From the NCBI GenBank assembly GCA_016222825.1, contig JACRQF010000014.1, forward strand, positions 355,300-419,299: a stretch of DNA of 64,000 nucleotides, given 5' to 3'. A program made the translations under genes and the position numbers. This document shows, piece by piece, positions 8,381 to 16,806 of this stretch. The first letter of the stretch is position 1. Every line of letters begins with the position of its first letter. The notes below the pieces were generated by a model that made no database searches, had not been told where the DNA came from, and saw nothing but the letters and a program-made list of their open reading frames with translations. The DNA comes from Verrucomicrobiota bacterium. GTDB taxonomy: Bacteria; Verrucomicrobiota; Verrucomicrobiia; CAIQCK01.

Positions 8381-9514
8381 CTACATCCTCCACCGCCGCT
8401 GGCTGTCGCGGTCGGGGCGGAGCACCTTGCCGGCCTGCCGCCACGCGATCTTCGCGAGGCCGCCGAGCGAGGCGCGCATGGATTGCCAGCGGTTGCATTC
8501 GTTGAGGCAGAGCGCGCAGGGCTTCGCGGCCAGTTCGGCGCGGAACTGCCGCGCGGCGGGCGAGCGCCAGAGTTTGTGCAGGTCGAAATCAAACTCACGG
8601 AGGTTGCCGAGATTGCGGTTGATCACGAGGCACGGATAGACGTTCCAATAGGGGTCAATGTAACCGAACGCCGTCCCGGCGACGCAGGTGACGCCGCTGG
8701 TGGGATCGCGCAGCCACTGAAGGTGGCTTTCGGTGAAGTAATTCCGCCCGAAGCCGGGATGCTTGCGTTTCAACTCTGCGATGACCCCAGCCAGTTCGCC
8801 GCGCGCCGTAACGGGCCGGCAGGTCTTTTCGTTCCGGTAGTAGTGCGCCGACGGCAACGCGCCCATGAAGGCGATCTTGTGCGGCGGCACGCCTTCCTTG
8901 ACGAGCCACTCGACAAGCGCGGGGAACTCGCGGTAGTTGGCGGCGGTGAGCGTGCTGGAAATCTCGGCGCGGTAGAACGGGTAGCGCCGTTCCTGCTCGC
9001 ACGCCCATTGGAAGAGCCGCCAAGCGCGGGCGAAGTTGCCGGGTATGCCGCGGACGCGGTCATGCACCGCCTCGACGCCGTCGAGCGAGACGGCGAAGTG
9101 GCGGAGGTGGCGTCCGCTGAGGCGCGGGAGGAGAAGACCTTCGCGCTCCAGGATGCGGTCGGTTTCGATGGCGTTGGTGGCGCAACCGGTGCGGTGGCCG
9201 CGCCGGTCCAACGCCAGCCAGAACTCCACAATATCGTCGCGGTTGAACGGTTCGCCGCCGGTGGTGGCAATCTGGATGATCTGCGGGTTCTTGTCGAGGA
9301 ACCGCTCGAACTCGGCGGGCGTCATCTCCTGTGAGGCCGCTTCCGGTTGCTGGAGGTAGTTGGCCCAGATGTTGCAGTGCGTGCAGCGGCTGTCGCACTT
9401 GTAAGTGACAGCGATGAGGAACTGCGCCGGAAACGCGGGCGTCGGGTCGGCGCCGAAGCCTAGCCATCGCCGCGCGTCGTTGCGCAACGCCGCCCCGAGC
9501 CAGCGCGCCCACAA
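8381..9514 (-). CDS. Radical SAM protein with SPASM-like C-terminus
   Basis: AdoMet-radical enzyme of about 377 residues. The cluster motif is TYKCDSRCTHCNIW (Cys40, Cys44 and Cys47 from the chosen start). TTGGEPF is the GGE SAM-binding segment and SLDGVEAVHDRVRG is typical of this superfamily. The C-terminal Cys residues in GVTCVAG, VYPCLV and KPCALCLNEC suggest a SPASM/twitch auxiliary cluster. The substrate is unknown. The reading frame is open back to 9736, overlapping the kinase gene. No good ATG exists after the kinase stop at 9607, so I chose TTG 9514; CTG 9595 is an alternative. It is convergent with the upstream secreted-protein gene. Confidence 0.8.
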   Translation of the reverse strand: MWARWLGAALRNDARRWLGFGADPTPAFPAQFLIAVTYKCDSRCTHCNIWANYLQQPEAASQEMTPAEFERFLDKNPQIIQIATTGGEPFNRDDIVEFWLALDRRGHRTGCATNAIETDRILEREGLLLPRLSGRHLRHFAVSLDGVEAVHDRVRGIPGNFARAWRLFQWACEQERRYPFYRAEISSTLTAANYREFPALVEWLVKEGVPPHKIAFMGALPSAHYYRNEKTCRPVTARGELAGVIAELKRKHPGFGRNYFTESHLQWLRDPTSGVTCVAGTAFGYIDPYWNVYPCLVINRNLGNLREFDFDLHKLWRSPAARQFRAELAAKPCALCLNECNRWQSMRASLGGLAKIAWRQAGKVLRPDRDSQRRWRM

Positions 9515-9606
9515 GCGCAGGCCGTCTCGGCCGATGGTGTCGAAGGGAAGTTGGATGGCGTTGCTCCGGTGAAGGGCAACAGCAGCCGCCGACAGCCGCC
9601 GCGCCG

Positions 9607-12171
9607 TTATTTCTTGGCTGGCTTCTTCTTCACCGGTTCGAAGTCCACATCGGTGTCGCTTTTCTTGCCCGTGGCGCCGGCGGCTGCGGTCGCCGGGGCG
9701 GTGTCGCCGGCCAGCGGCGTGTTGAAGCGGTCCCACTCGTTGCGGGAGACGGCGGCGAATTTAACCGCGGTGTCCACGAAGCCGTCGGCGAGCGCCTGGT
9801 CGAGGCGCTGGGTCTGGGCAAACCAAGCGATGGCGACGTAGTTGGCGCCGTGAACGGCCTGATCGAGAGACGTGGCGAGCGTGTCGTAGGTGGTGAACAA
9901 AGCCACGACAGACGCGGGCGAGAGATCACGCCACGGCACCGGCTGGTCGGGGCGGTCCTTGGCAGAAACGACGATCTTGTCGGCATCAGCCTTGCCGACG
10001 CTGCCGATCAGCCGCGCATTGGCCCGAGTCGCGAGGTCGTTGCGGGCGTAGGGCGTCTTGGCAATGCCCTGGATGACCAGCGTCTTGAGCGCGGCCAGCC
10101 GCTTATAGACCAACGCACGATCCTCGGCTGCTTGCTTGACCGCTGGCGATTCCATCTTCTCAGCGGCGTCGGCGTAGGCTTTGGAGAGCGGCTCGAAGTT
10201 GCAGTCGTTGAGGGCGGTCTCCGCGGTCGCGTCCACCTGCTCCAGCGATTGCTTGTCGAGGACAAACCGCTCGCGGACCTTCCGGGCGTGCTCCAGGTCG
10301 GCCAGTTCTTTCGACTTGCCGGCGATGGCGCCGTCAATGGCGGCGAACGCCGGCTGGAGCAACGGATGCTTCACCTGCGTCTTGACGGCGGCGATCTTTT
10401 TATACGCTTCCGCAGCCTTGTTGCCCGCGACGAGCTTCTGGGCTTCCTCGATGCCCCGGGTCTGCAGGTGGATTTGCGCCGCGATGGACTTCGCGTGCGG
10501 CTGGTAAAGCGTGACCCAGCGCGGGTCCAGATCCGTCCTGGCGGCGGCGTAGGCGTCGAACAACTTGGCGCAATCGGCCAGGCGACCCTCGGCCAGCGCC
10601 TGAACGCCGAGATAGAACTGTGCCAGGACCAGTGCGGCCGGCATCTGCTGTCTGAGCGAGGATTGGATCGCGTCGAGCTTGAAGCCGCCGTTGACCAACT
10701 GGCCGAGCAACGGGCCGAAACTCTCCTGGTTGATCTTCTCCGGCATAACGCCGATTTCCATCTTCTCGCCGGCGGTGGAGAACGCCTTCCGGGCGTCTTC
10801 CGGTTTGCCCAACAGAAACAGCGCGGCGCCGATCTGGCAGTCGAGGGTGCTCTGCCGCGCAGGGTCGTCGTTCAGCTTCTGCCGGGCCTTGCGGTAGGCG
10901 TCAATGGCCGGCTGGTATTTGCCGGCGACGAGGTTGTTGTCGGCGGCGTCCCAGAGGTCGAGCCAGCTCAATTCGGCGACGGTTTGTGCGGTCTGCTCTT
11001 GCGTGGACGCTTTGGCCTCAGCCGACGTGTCGCGGGAACGGAAAAGAATCTCGCGATACTTCCAGAAGAAATAACCGCACGCGATGCAAGCCGCCAGCAG
11101 GACCACCGTGGCGACGACGCTCTTCCAGGAGCCGCTCGGCGCCTTGGGTTTGGCGACGACGACGCCCGCGCGCGCCTGCGGCTTGCGTTTCCTGTCCGCC
11201 ACCTCCCGCTGGTGGGCCACCGCGGCGCGCTTGGCCTCCTCCAGATCGTCTATCAGCTCCTCGTAGCTGGGATAGCGGTCCTCGCGGCTTTTGCGCAACA
11301 TGCAGCCGATGGCGTGCATCGTCTGGTCGCAGATGTCCGGCGCGAACGTCTTCAGCGACAACGCCGGCTCGCGGAGGTGCTTGAGCACCACCTCGGTCGC
11401 GGAGTTTGCCTCGAACGGCGCGCGGCCGGCCAGCGCGTGGAAAAGAGTGCCGCCGAGCGAATAGATGTCGCTGCGGAAATCCTCGCGCTCGCCGCTGAGT
11501 TTCTCCGGCGAGATGTAGTAAGGCGTGCCCCAGATGCCTTCCTCCTGCTTCTTCTCTTCCTCGGCGCCGGCAAACTGCGCCAGCCCGAAGTCCACGACCT
11601 TGGCCTGGCTTTCGGAGTTGAAAAGGATGTTGCCGGGCTTGATGTCGCGGTGAATGACGCCGCGTTGGTAGGCGGCCTTGAGCGCGGAGGCGACCTGGAT
11701 GCCGATGTTGAGCACGTCCAGTTCCGCCACGCGCTTGTGCGTCTCGATCATGTGGTCGAGGCTGCCACCCTCCAGCAGTTCCATGACGATGTAATACTGG
11801 CCGTTGGCCTCGTCGGTCTGGCCGAAGCTGAGGATTTGCGCGATGTTCGGGTGGTTCAACGAAGCGGCGGCGCGCGCCTCGCGGGTGAAATCGGCGACGA
11901 ACTGCGCGTTGGCGGCCAGTTCCTTCTTCATCAGTTTGACCGCGACGAACCGTTGCAGTGTCGAGTCGAACGCCTTATAGACCGTGCCCATGCCGCCGCT
12001 GCCTATCGGATTCAGAAGCTGATAATTGCCGATGACCATCGGCACGAGCAGCTTGGTGTTGCACGACGGGCAAAAGACTCGGCTGAACGCCGGCACTTCC
12101 GTCACGTCCAGATGCTGGCCGCAATTGGAGCAGGCGATCTTGATCTGTTTCTTTGGTGCTGGTTCAGACAT
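9607..12171 (-). CDS. Membrane-anchored Ser/Thr protein kinase with zinc ribbon
   Basis: An 854-residue PknB/Hanks-type kinase. Residues 14-37 form a zinc ribbon (CSNC...CPSC). The kinase domain (about 50-310) has GSGGMG, VAVK (Lys79), HRDIKPGN (Asp176), DFG (194-196) and the GTPYYISPE activation segment, so all catalytic residues are present. One transmembrane helix (about 350-370) separates it from a roughly 480-residue, helix-rich, TPR-like periplasmic or sensor part. The C-terminus is Lys-rich. The frame is open upstream to 12351; the ATG at 12171 starts directly before the ribbon. It is divergent from the ABC exporter genes. Confidence 0.9.
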   Translation of the reverse strand: MSEPAPKKQIKIACSNCGQHLDVTEVPAFSRVFCPSCNTKLLVPMVIGNYQLLNPIGSGGMGTVYKAFDSTLQRFVAVKLMKKELAANAQFVADFTREARAAASLNHPNIAQILSFGQTDEANGQYYIVMELLEGGSLDHMIETHKRVAELDVLNIGIQVASALKAAYQRGVIHRDIKPGNILFNSESQAKVVDFGLAQFAGAEEEKKQEEGIWGTPYYISPEKLSGEREDFRSDIYSLGGTLFHALAGRAPFEANSATEVVLKHLREPALSLKTFAPDICDQTMHAIGCMLRKSREDRYPSYEELIDDLEEAKRAAVAHQREVADRKRKPQARAGVVVAKPKAPSGSWKSVVATVVLLAACIACGYFFWKYREILFRSRDTSAEAKASTQEQTAQTVAELSWLDLWDAADNNLVAGKYQPAIDAYRKARQKLNDDPARQSTLDCQIGAALFLLGKPEDARKAFSTAGEKMEIGVMPEKINQESFGPLLGQLVNGGFKLDAIQSSLRQQMPAALVLAQFYLGVQALAEGRLADCAKLFDAYAAARTDLDPRWVTLYQPHAKSIAAQIHLQTRGIEEAQKLVAGNKAAEAYKKIAAVKTQVKHPLLQPAFAAIDGAIAGKSKELADLEHARKVRERFVLDKQSLEQVDATAETALNDCNFEPLSKAYADAAEKMESPAVKQAAEDRALVYKRLAALKTLVIQGIAKTPYARNDLATRANARLIGSVGKADADKIVVSAKDRPDQPVPWRDLSPASVVALFTTYDTLATSLDQAVHGANYVAIAWFAQTQRLDQALADGFVDTAVKFAAVSRNEWDRFNTPLAGDTAPATAAAGATGKKSDTDVDFEPVKKKPAKK

Positions 12172-12262
12172 AACCCGTTGATTTGTAGCACGGGCCGGCC
12201 CGCCGCCGCAAATGTAAAGCCGCCACCGCCCGCCGCCGCGGGACGAAGGGGCAAATCGGCGC

Positions 12263-12291
12263 TTTGGAGTTTCCCGGCGGCCTGCTAAACT
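12263..12291 (+). promoter_or_regulatory. Candidate promoter of the ABC exporter operon
   Basis: TTTGGA (12263-12268) and TAAACT (12286-12291) have a 17-base spacer. The predicted start is only a few bases before the ATG at 12301, again suggesting a very short or absent leader. The match is modest and was found by eye. Confidence 0.3.
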
Positions 12292-12300
12292 TGGCGCGAC

Positions 12301-12990
12301 ATGGATCAGGCGATCGTTCAAATCCGCGAGCTGTCGAAACTCTACCGGCACGGCGATATCGAGGTGGTGGCGCTCAACAGCATCTCGCTCGACATCGGCC
12401 GCGGCGAGTTTGTCGCGCTGATGGGGCCGAGCGGATCGGGCAAGAGCACGCTGCTACACATCATCGCGGGCATTGACCGCCCCACCAGCGGCCGTTGCGT
12501 TGTCGAGGGCACCGACGTCAGCGAGTTGGGCGAAACGGCGCTGGCGGCGTGGCGCAAGCAGCACGTCGGCTTCGTCTTCCAGACGTTCAACCTCATTCCC
12601 GTGTTGACGGCTTTTGAGAACGTGGAGCTGCCGCTGCTCTTGACCGGCCTGTCGGGACGCGAACGGCGGGATCACGTGGAGGCGGCACTGGAACTGGTCG
12701 GCCTCGCAGACCGGATGAAGCACCTGCCGCGGCAGCTTTCCGGCGGCCAGGAACAGCGCGTGGCCATCGCCCGGGCGCTGGTGACCGACCCGACGCTGCT
12801 GGTGGCCGATGAGCCGACCGGCAATCTTGATGCGCATTCCGCCGCCGAGGTGCTGGGGCTGCTGCAAACACTCAACAGCGCCGCCGGCAAAACGGTTGTC
12901 ATGGTGACGCACGATCCGAAGGCCGCGGCGCACGCGAAACGGATGGTTCACTTGGAGAAGGGAGAGTTGTTGAACGGAGGTGGCTCCTGA
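12301..12990 (+). CDS. ABC transporter ATP-binding protein (MacB/LolD type)
   Basis: Cytoplasmic ATPase of a type VII (MacB/LolD/DevA-like) exporter, 229 residues. It has Walker A GPSGSGKST, a Q-loop in FVFQTFNLIP, signature LSGGQEQR, Walker B LLVADEPTGNLD and the H-loop MVTHD. VFQTFNLIP plus the short C-terminus are characteristic of the LolD/MacB ATPase subfamily. It is the first gene of an operon with two FtsX-type permeases and an adaptor protein. The exported substrate cannot be predicted. Confidence 0.93.
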   Translation: MDQAIVQIRELSKLYRHGDIEVVALNSISLDIGRGEFVALMGPSGSGKSTLLHIIAGIDRPTSGRCVVEGTDVSELGETALAAWRKQHVGFVFQTFNLIPVLTAFENVELPLLLTGLSGRERRDHVEAALELVGLADRMKHLPRQLSGGQEQRVAIARALVTDPTLLVADEPTGNLDAHSAAEVLGLLQTLNSAAGKTVVMVTHDPKAAAHAKRMVHLEKGELLNGGGS

Positions 12991-12995
12991 AACCT

Positions 12996-13050
12996 GATTC
13001 GTAATTCGTAATACGTAAGGGTTGTTTCCGAATTGCGCATTACGCATTAC
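12996..13050. repeat. Two short heptamer arrays in an operon spacer
   Basis: The spacer between the ATPase and first permease genes contains ATTCGTA-ATTCGTA-ATACGTA (about 12997-13017) and, after 13 bases, two units of CGCATTA (about 13034-13049). Both have a 7-base period, like the in-gene arrays elsewhere in the window. The second array runs up to six bases before the permease ATG, where a ribosome-binding site would be expected. Confidence 0.75.
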
Positions 13051-13056
13051 TTCCCC

Positions 13057-14196
13057 ATGACCATCCCCGGCTTCATCCTGCGCAACGCGCTCCGCAACAA
13101 GCGGCGGCTCACGCTCACCGTGCTGAGCGTGGCGCTGAGCTTGTTCCTCTTCACCGTCCTCCAGACGGCGTTGCGGGAGCTCTCGCAGCCGCAGGTGACG
13201 GAACAGTCGGCGTTGCGGCTCATCACGCGGCACAAGGTCTCCCTCGCCAGCGTCCTGCCGCTGAAATACCAGTCCCGCATCGCGCGCGTGCCGGGCGTCA
13301 AGCGCGTGTCGCGGCTCACGTGGTTCGGCGGCATCTACATTGACGAGAGCAACTTCTTCGCGCAGTTCGGCTGCGACGCCAACGCGCTGTTCGACATCCT
13401 CACCGAGGTGACGACCGACCCGGAGCAGGTCGCGGCGTTCAAGAAGGAGAAGACTGCCTGCATGGTCGGCATCAAGACGATGAACCGCTTCGGCTGGAAG
13501 GTCGGCCAGAAGATCACGTTGCGCGGCACGATTTACCCGGCCAACCTGGAGTTGACGATCCGCGGCGTCTATCACGGCGGCATTGACGAAACCAACCTCT
13601 TCTTCCACCACGAATACCTCGACGAAGCGACCGGTTGGCGCGTCGTCGGCTGCTACTGGATTCAAGCCGCCAACGCCGACGCGGTGGCGGACATCATCCA
13701 GCGCGTGGACGCGATGTTCAGCAGCAGCGCCGCCGAGACGAAGACGGAAACCGAGCGCGCGTTCCAGCTCACGTTCCTGTCGTGGTTCGGCAACGTCAAA
13801 CTTCTCATCGGCTCCATCTGCACCGTCATCGTCTTCACCATGATGCTGGTGACGGCCAGCACGATGAGCATGGCCATCCGCGAGCGGACACGGGAAATCG
13901 CCGTGCTCAAGGCTCTCGGCTACAACGGCGGCCAGATCTTCGGCCTCATCCTCGCCGAGTCGTTCGCGCTGGCGCTGGTCGGCGGGTTGATCGGCTGCGT
14001 TGGCACGTGGTTCCTCGCACAAAACGTGGACATGTATGTGCTCTCGCACGGCTTCTTCGTGAAGTTCGAGGTCACGCCGCACATCGTCTCGGCGGGCCTG
14101 CTCATCGCGACGGCAATGGGCGTGGTGAGTTGTCTCGCGCCTGCGGTGGCGAGCGTTCGCGCCAGCGTGCTGGATGGATTGAGAGAATTGGACTGA
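13057..14196 (+). CDS. FtsX-like ABC transporter permease (1)
   Basis: A 379-residue inner-membrane permease with MacB/FtsX topology. An N-terminal transmembrane helix (about residues 17-38) is followed by a large extracytoplasmic domain of about 220 residues. Three C-terminal helices follow, beginning near NVKLLIGSICTVIVFTMMLV. The cytoplasmic loop IRERTREIAVLKALGY is the FtsX coupling segment that docks on the ATPase. I chose ATG 13057; an upstream in-frame TTG at 13033 would translate part of the heptamer repeat and is unlikely. It ends four bases before the second permease. Confidence 0.9.
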   Translation: MTIPGFILRNALRNKRRLTLTVLSVALSLFLFTVLQTALRELSQPQVTEQSALRLITRHKVSLASVLPLKYQSRIARVPGVKRVSRLTWFGGIYIDESNFFAQFGCDANALFDILTEVTTDPEQVAAFKKEKTACMVGIKTMNRFGWKVGQKITLRGTIYPANLELTIRGVYHGGIDETNLFFHHEYLDEATGWRVVGCYWIQAANADAVADIIQRVDAMFSSSAAETKTETERAFQLTFLSWFGNVKLLIGSICTVIVFTMMLVTASTMSMAIRERTREIAVLKALGYNGGQIFGLILAESFALALVGGLIGCVGTWFLAQNVDMYVLSHGFFVKFEVTPHIVSAGLLIATAMGVVSCLAPAVASVRASVLDGLRELD

Positions 14197-14199
14197 GTC

Positions 14200-15360
14200 A
14201 TGGCCATCCCGCTCAAATACAACCTCCGCAACCTGCGCGTGCGCTGGCGCTCGACGATTGCCACCGCGCTCGGCATCGCGTTGACGGTGGCGGTGTTCGT
14301 GATGGTGATGGCGCTCGCCCGCGGACTCAAGGCCACCTACGTCAACACCGGCGACGCCCGCAACCTGCTCGTCATGCGCAAAGGCTCCACCGCCGAGTCC
14401 TCCAGCCAGATCGAGCGCAGCAAGGTGCTCCGGTTCAAGTATCACGACGAAATCGCCCGCAACGAGCGCGGTGACCCGGTAGCATCGCCGGAGATCATCG
14501 TGCTCATCCAGCTCGACCGCATTGACGGCGGCAACGCCAACGTCCTTGTGCGCGGCATCGGGCCCATCGGCCTCGAATTACGCCCCAACGTGAAGCTCGT
14601 CGAAGGCCGCCTCTTCCAGCCGGGCCTGGCCGAGTGCATCGTCAGCCGCAAGATCGCCGCGCGGTTCGCCCACTGCCGCGTCGGCGAGACGTTCCGCGCC
14701 GGCAAGCGCACATGGCGCGTCGCCGGCATCTTTGACGCGACCAAGACCACCTACGAATCCGAAATCTGGACCGACGCCGACGAAGTGCGCGAGGCGTTCA
14801 GCCGGTCGTTCTACGGCTCGGTGCTGCTGCGTCCGACCGACGAGGCTGCCGGCGCGGCGCTCATCAAGCGGCTGGAGGTGAACAAGGACCTCTTCGTGCG
14901 CGTGCTGCCGGAGTCGGAGTATTACAAGGAACAGACGAAGAACGCCGGGCCGATCCAGTTCATGGGCGGGTTTCTGGCGATCATCATGAGCATCGGCGCG
15001 GCGTTCGCGGCGATGAACACGATGTATGCCGCCGTCGGCGCGCGCACGCGCGAGATCGGCACGCTGCGGGTGCTCGGCTTCCGTCGCCGCGACATCTACC
15101 TGTCGTTCCTGCTCGAATCGGTGCTGCTGGCGCTGGTCGGCGGCGGGCTCGGCTGCCTCGCCTCGCTGCCGATCAACGGCCTCGCCACCGGCACGATGAG
15201 CTGGACGACGTTCTCCGAGGTGGCGTTCGAGTTTCGCATCACCGGCGAGCTGCTGCTGAAGGGCATGACCTTCGCCGTGGTGATGGGCGTGCTCGGCGGA
15301 CTGCTGCCCGCCCGCGTCGCCGCCCAGAAGCCCGTGCTGGATGCGTTGCGCTCCGTCTGA
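14200..15360 (+). CDS. FtsX-like ABC transporter permease (2)
   Basis: The second permease of the exporter, 386 residues, with the same architecture. It has an N-terminal helix (about residues 18-40), a periplasmic domain and three C-terminal helices. The coupling segment is GARTREIGTLRVLGF, near residue 285. Separate genes for two dissimilar permeases suggest a heterodimer. The stop codon of the first permease is three bases upstream. Confidence 0.9.
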   Translation: MAIPLKYNLRNLRVRWRSTIATALGIALTVAVFVMVMALARGLKATYVNTGDARNLLVMRKGSTAESSSQIERSKVLRFKYHDEIARNERGDPVASPEIIVLIQLDRIDGGNANVLVRGIGPIGLELRPNVKLVEGRLFQPGLAECIVSRKIAARFAHCRVGETFRAGKRTWRVAGIFDATKTTYESEIWTDADEVREAFSRSFYGSVLLRPTDEAAGAALIKRLEVNKDLFVRVLPESEYYKEQTKNAGPIQFMGGFLAIIMSIGAAFAAMNTMYAAVGARTREIGTLRVLGFRRRDIYLSFLLESVLLALVGGGLGCLASLPINGLATGTMSWTTFSEVAFEFRITGELLLKGMTFAVVMGVLGGLLPARVAAQKPVLDALRSV

Positions 15361-15391
15361 AAATGGTTCACAATCCACCCGACATCGAAAC

Positions 15392-16387
15392 ATGAGTTCA
15401 CCGTCACAAAAAGGACCGCCGGCGCTGAGCCGGCTGCCGATAGCGCCGGAGAAGAAGTCGCGGCGCAAAGCCGGACCGTTGATGCTCTTCTTGCTCGTCG
15501 TGCTGGTCGTCGCGGCCATCGGCGGCGTGTTTGTGTTCACGACGAACGACCGCGGCAGCCTCCTCCTCCCGAAGAAGACCGAGCCGGCGCCCGGCCAGAC
15601 CGTGACGCAACCACCCGCGCCGCCGAAACCCGGCGACGTCGTGCTCACCGTCAGCGGCTACATCATCCCGCGCGAACGCATCGAGCTCAGCCCGCGGTTC
15701 CAGGCGATGGTGAAATGGATCGGCGTTCGTAAAGGCGACCTCGTCAAGAAGGACGACGTCATCGTCCGGCTCGATGACGCCGAATACCGCGCCAAGCTCC
15801 TCGAAGCCGAGGGCAATCTCGCCCGCGCCCAGGCCGACCTCGCCAACGCCGAGGCCAACCTCAAGCGCCAGCAGGCGCTCTCCAGCCGGAACATCGAGAG
15901 CGAGCGCGCCCTCGACGACGCCCGCCGCGCCCGCGACGTGGCCCTCGCGCAGATCACCTGCGCCAAGGGCCAGATCGCCCAAGCGCAGAACTACGTGGAC
16001 TGGTGCGTCATCCGCGCGCCGATCAGCGGCACGATTCTGGAAAAGCTGGTCGAAGCGGACGAACTGGTCACGCCGATGACCTTCGGCGGCACGCGTGGGC
16101 CGAGCACCGCGCTCGTCTCGATGGCCGACCTCAACGACCTGCAAGTGGAGATAGACCTCAACGAAGCCGACCTCGCGAAGATCCATCTCAAACAACGCTG
16201 CCGCATCAGCCCCGAAGCCTATCCCGACAAACGCTACGGCGGCTACGTCGCCGAGATCGCGCCGGAGGCCAACCGCCAAAAAGGCACGCTCCAGATCAAA
16301 GTCCAGGTCGAGCAGCCCGACCACTTCATGACCCCGGAGCTGTCCGCCAAGGTGGACTTCATCCGCGCCGCCATCGCCCGTCAGTGA
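15392..16387 (+). CDS. HlyD/MacA-type periplasmic adaptor protein
   Basis: A 331-residue membrane-fusion protein. Residues of about 30-52 form one transmembrane anchor (GPLMLFLLVVLVVAAIGGVF). The first half of a lipoyl-like domain (VKWIGVRKGDLVKKDDVIVRLDD) leads into an alpha-helical hairpin rich in Ala, Glu and Arg (about 135-200). The second lipoyl half (RAPISGTILEKLVEADELV) and a beta-barrel (LQVEIDLNEADLAKI) follow. It would link the two permeases to an outer-membrane channel, which is not encoded nearby. The ATG at 15392 places the anchor near the N-terminus. Confidence 0.88.
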   Translation: MSSPSQKGPPALSRLPIAPEKKSRRKAGPLMLFLLVVLVVAAIGGVFVFTTNDRGSLLLPKKTEPAPGQTVTQPPAPPKPGDVVLTVSGYIIPRERIELSPRFQAMVKWIGVRKGDLVKKDDVIVRLDDAEYRAKLLEAEGNLARAQADLANAEANLKRQQALSSRNIESERALDDARRARDVALAQITCAKGQIAQAQNYVDWCVIRAPISGTILEKLVEADELVTPMTFGGTRGPSTALVSMADLNDLQVEIDLNEADLAKIHLKQRCRISPEAYPDKRYGGYVAEIAPEANRQKGTLQIKVQVEQPDHFMTPELSAKVDFIRAAIARQ

Positions 16388-16407
16388 CCGTCAACGGACT
16401 CAAGACC

Positions 16408-16674
16408 ATGAAGATTCTGAAACAGCCGCAGCAAATCACCCTCTACTCCCGGCCGATGTGCGGCTGGTGCCAGGAGGCCAAGGCTTGGCTCGACGAGCGC
16501 GGTTGGAAATACACGGTCTGCAACACGGGCGTTGATCAGGCCGCGCGGCAGAAGGCGATTGACCTCAGCGGCCAGACGCTCGTGCCCGTGATCGAGGTGG
16601 ACGGATTGGTGCTCGGTGACTTCGACACCGGCCAGCTCGAAACGTTTCTGCGGCAGCACGGCTATCTGGAGTGA
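16408..16674 (+). CDS. Glutaredoxin-family protein
   Basis: A small thioredoxin-fold protein of 88 residues. The redox motif is RPMCGWCQEA; CGWC is an unusual variant of the CPYC seen in classical glutaredoxins. The cis-proline segment LVPVIEVDG and the C-terminal GDFDTGQLETFL fit NrdH/glutaredoxin proteins. It follows the adaptor gene by 20 bases and is probably co-transcribed, although no functional link with the exporter is evident. Confidence 0.85.
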   Translation: MKILKQPQQITLYSRPMCGWCQEAKAWLDERGWKYTVCNTGVDQAARQKAIDLSGQTLVPVIEVDGLVLGDFDTGQLETFLRQHGYLE

Positions 16675-16806
16675 CGCCGCCCGCGGACTCGCTTGCCCGA
16701 TGTTTCGCCTGCTCCCGTCGCGCTGACTCCACTTTTCTTGACTCTCCGCGACAGCGTGGTAGCGTGCCCACCTGTTTTTCCAACCGAGTTTCAGCCGAGA
16801 GATCTT

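Noticed and set aside
9850..12288. 812-residue plus-strand open frame opposite the kinase gene
   Set aside because: Antisense to a kinase with intact catalytic motifs. The long open frame is a by-product of high GC at third codon positions.
13033..13056. Upstream TTG start for the first FtsX permease
   Set aside because: It would translate the heptamer array as an N-terminal tail before the first membrane helix; ATG 13057 fits the family.
12454..14445. 663-residue minus-strand open frame across the ABC transporter genes
   Set aside because: It is antisense to three well-supported genes, has composition typical of GC-rich shadow frames (Arg, His, Asp, Glu rich) and shows no domain.
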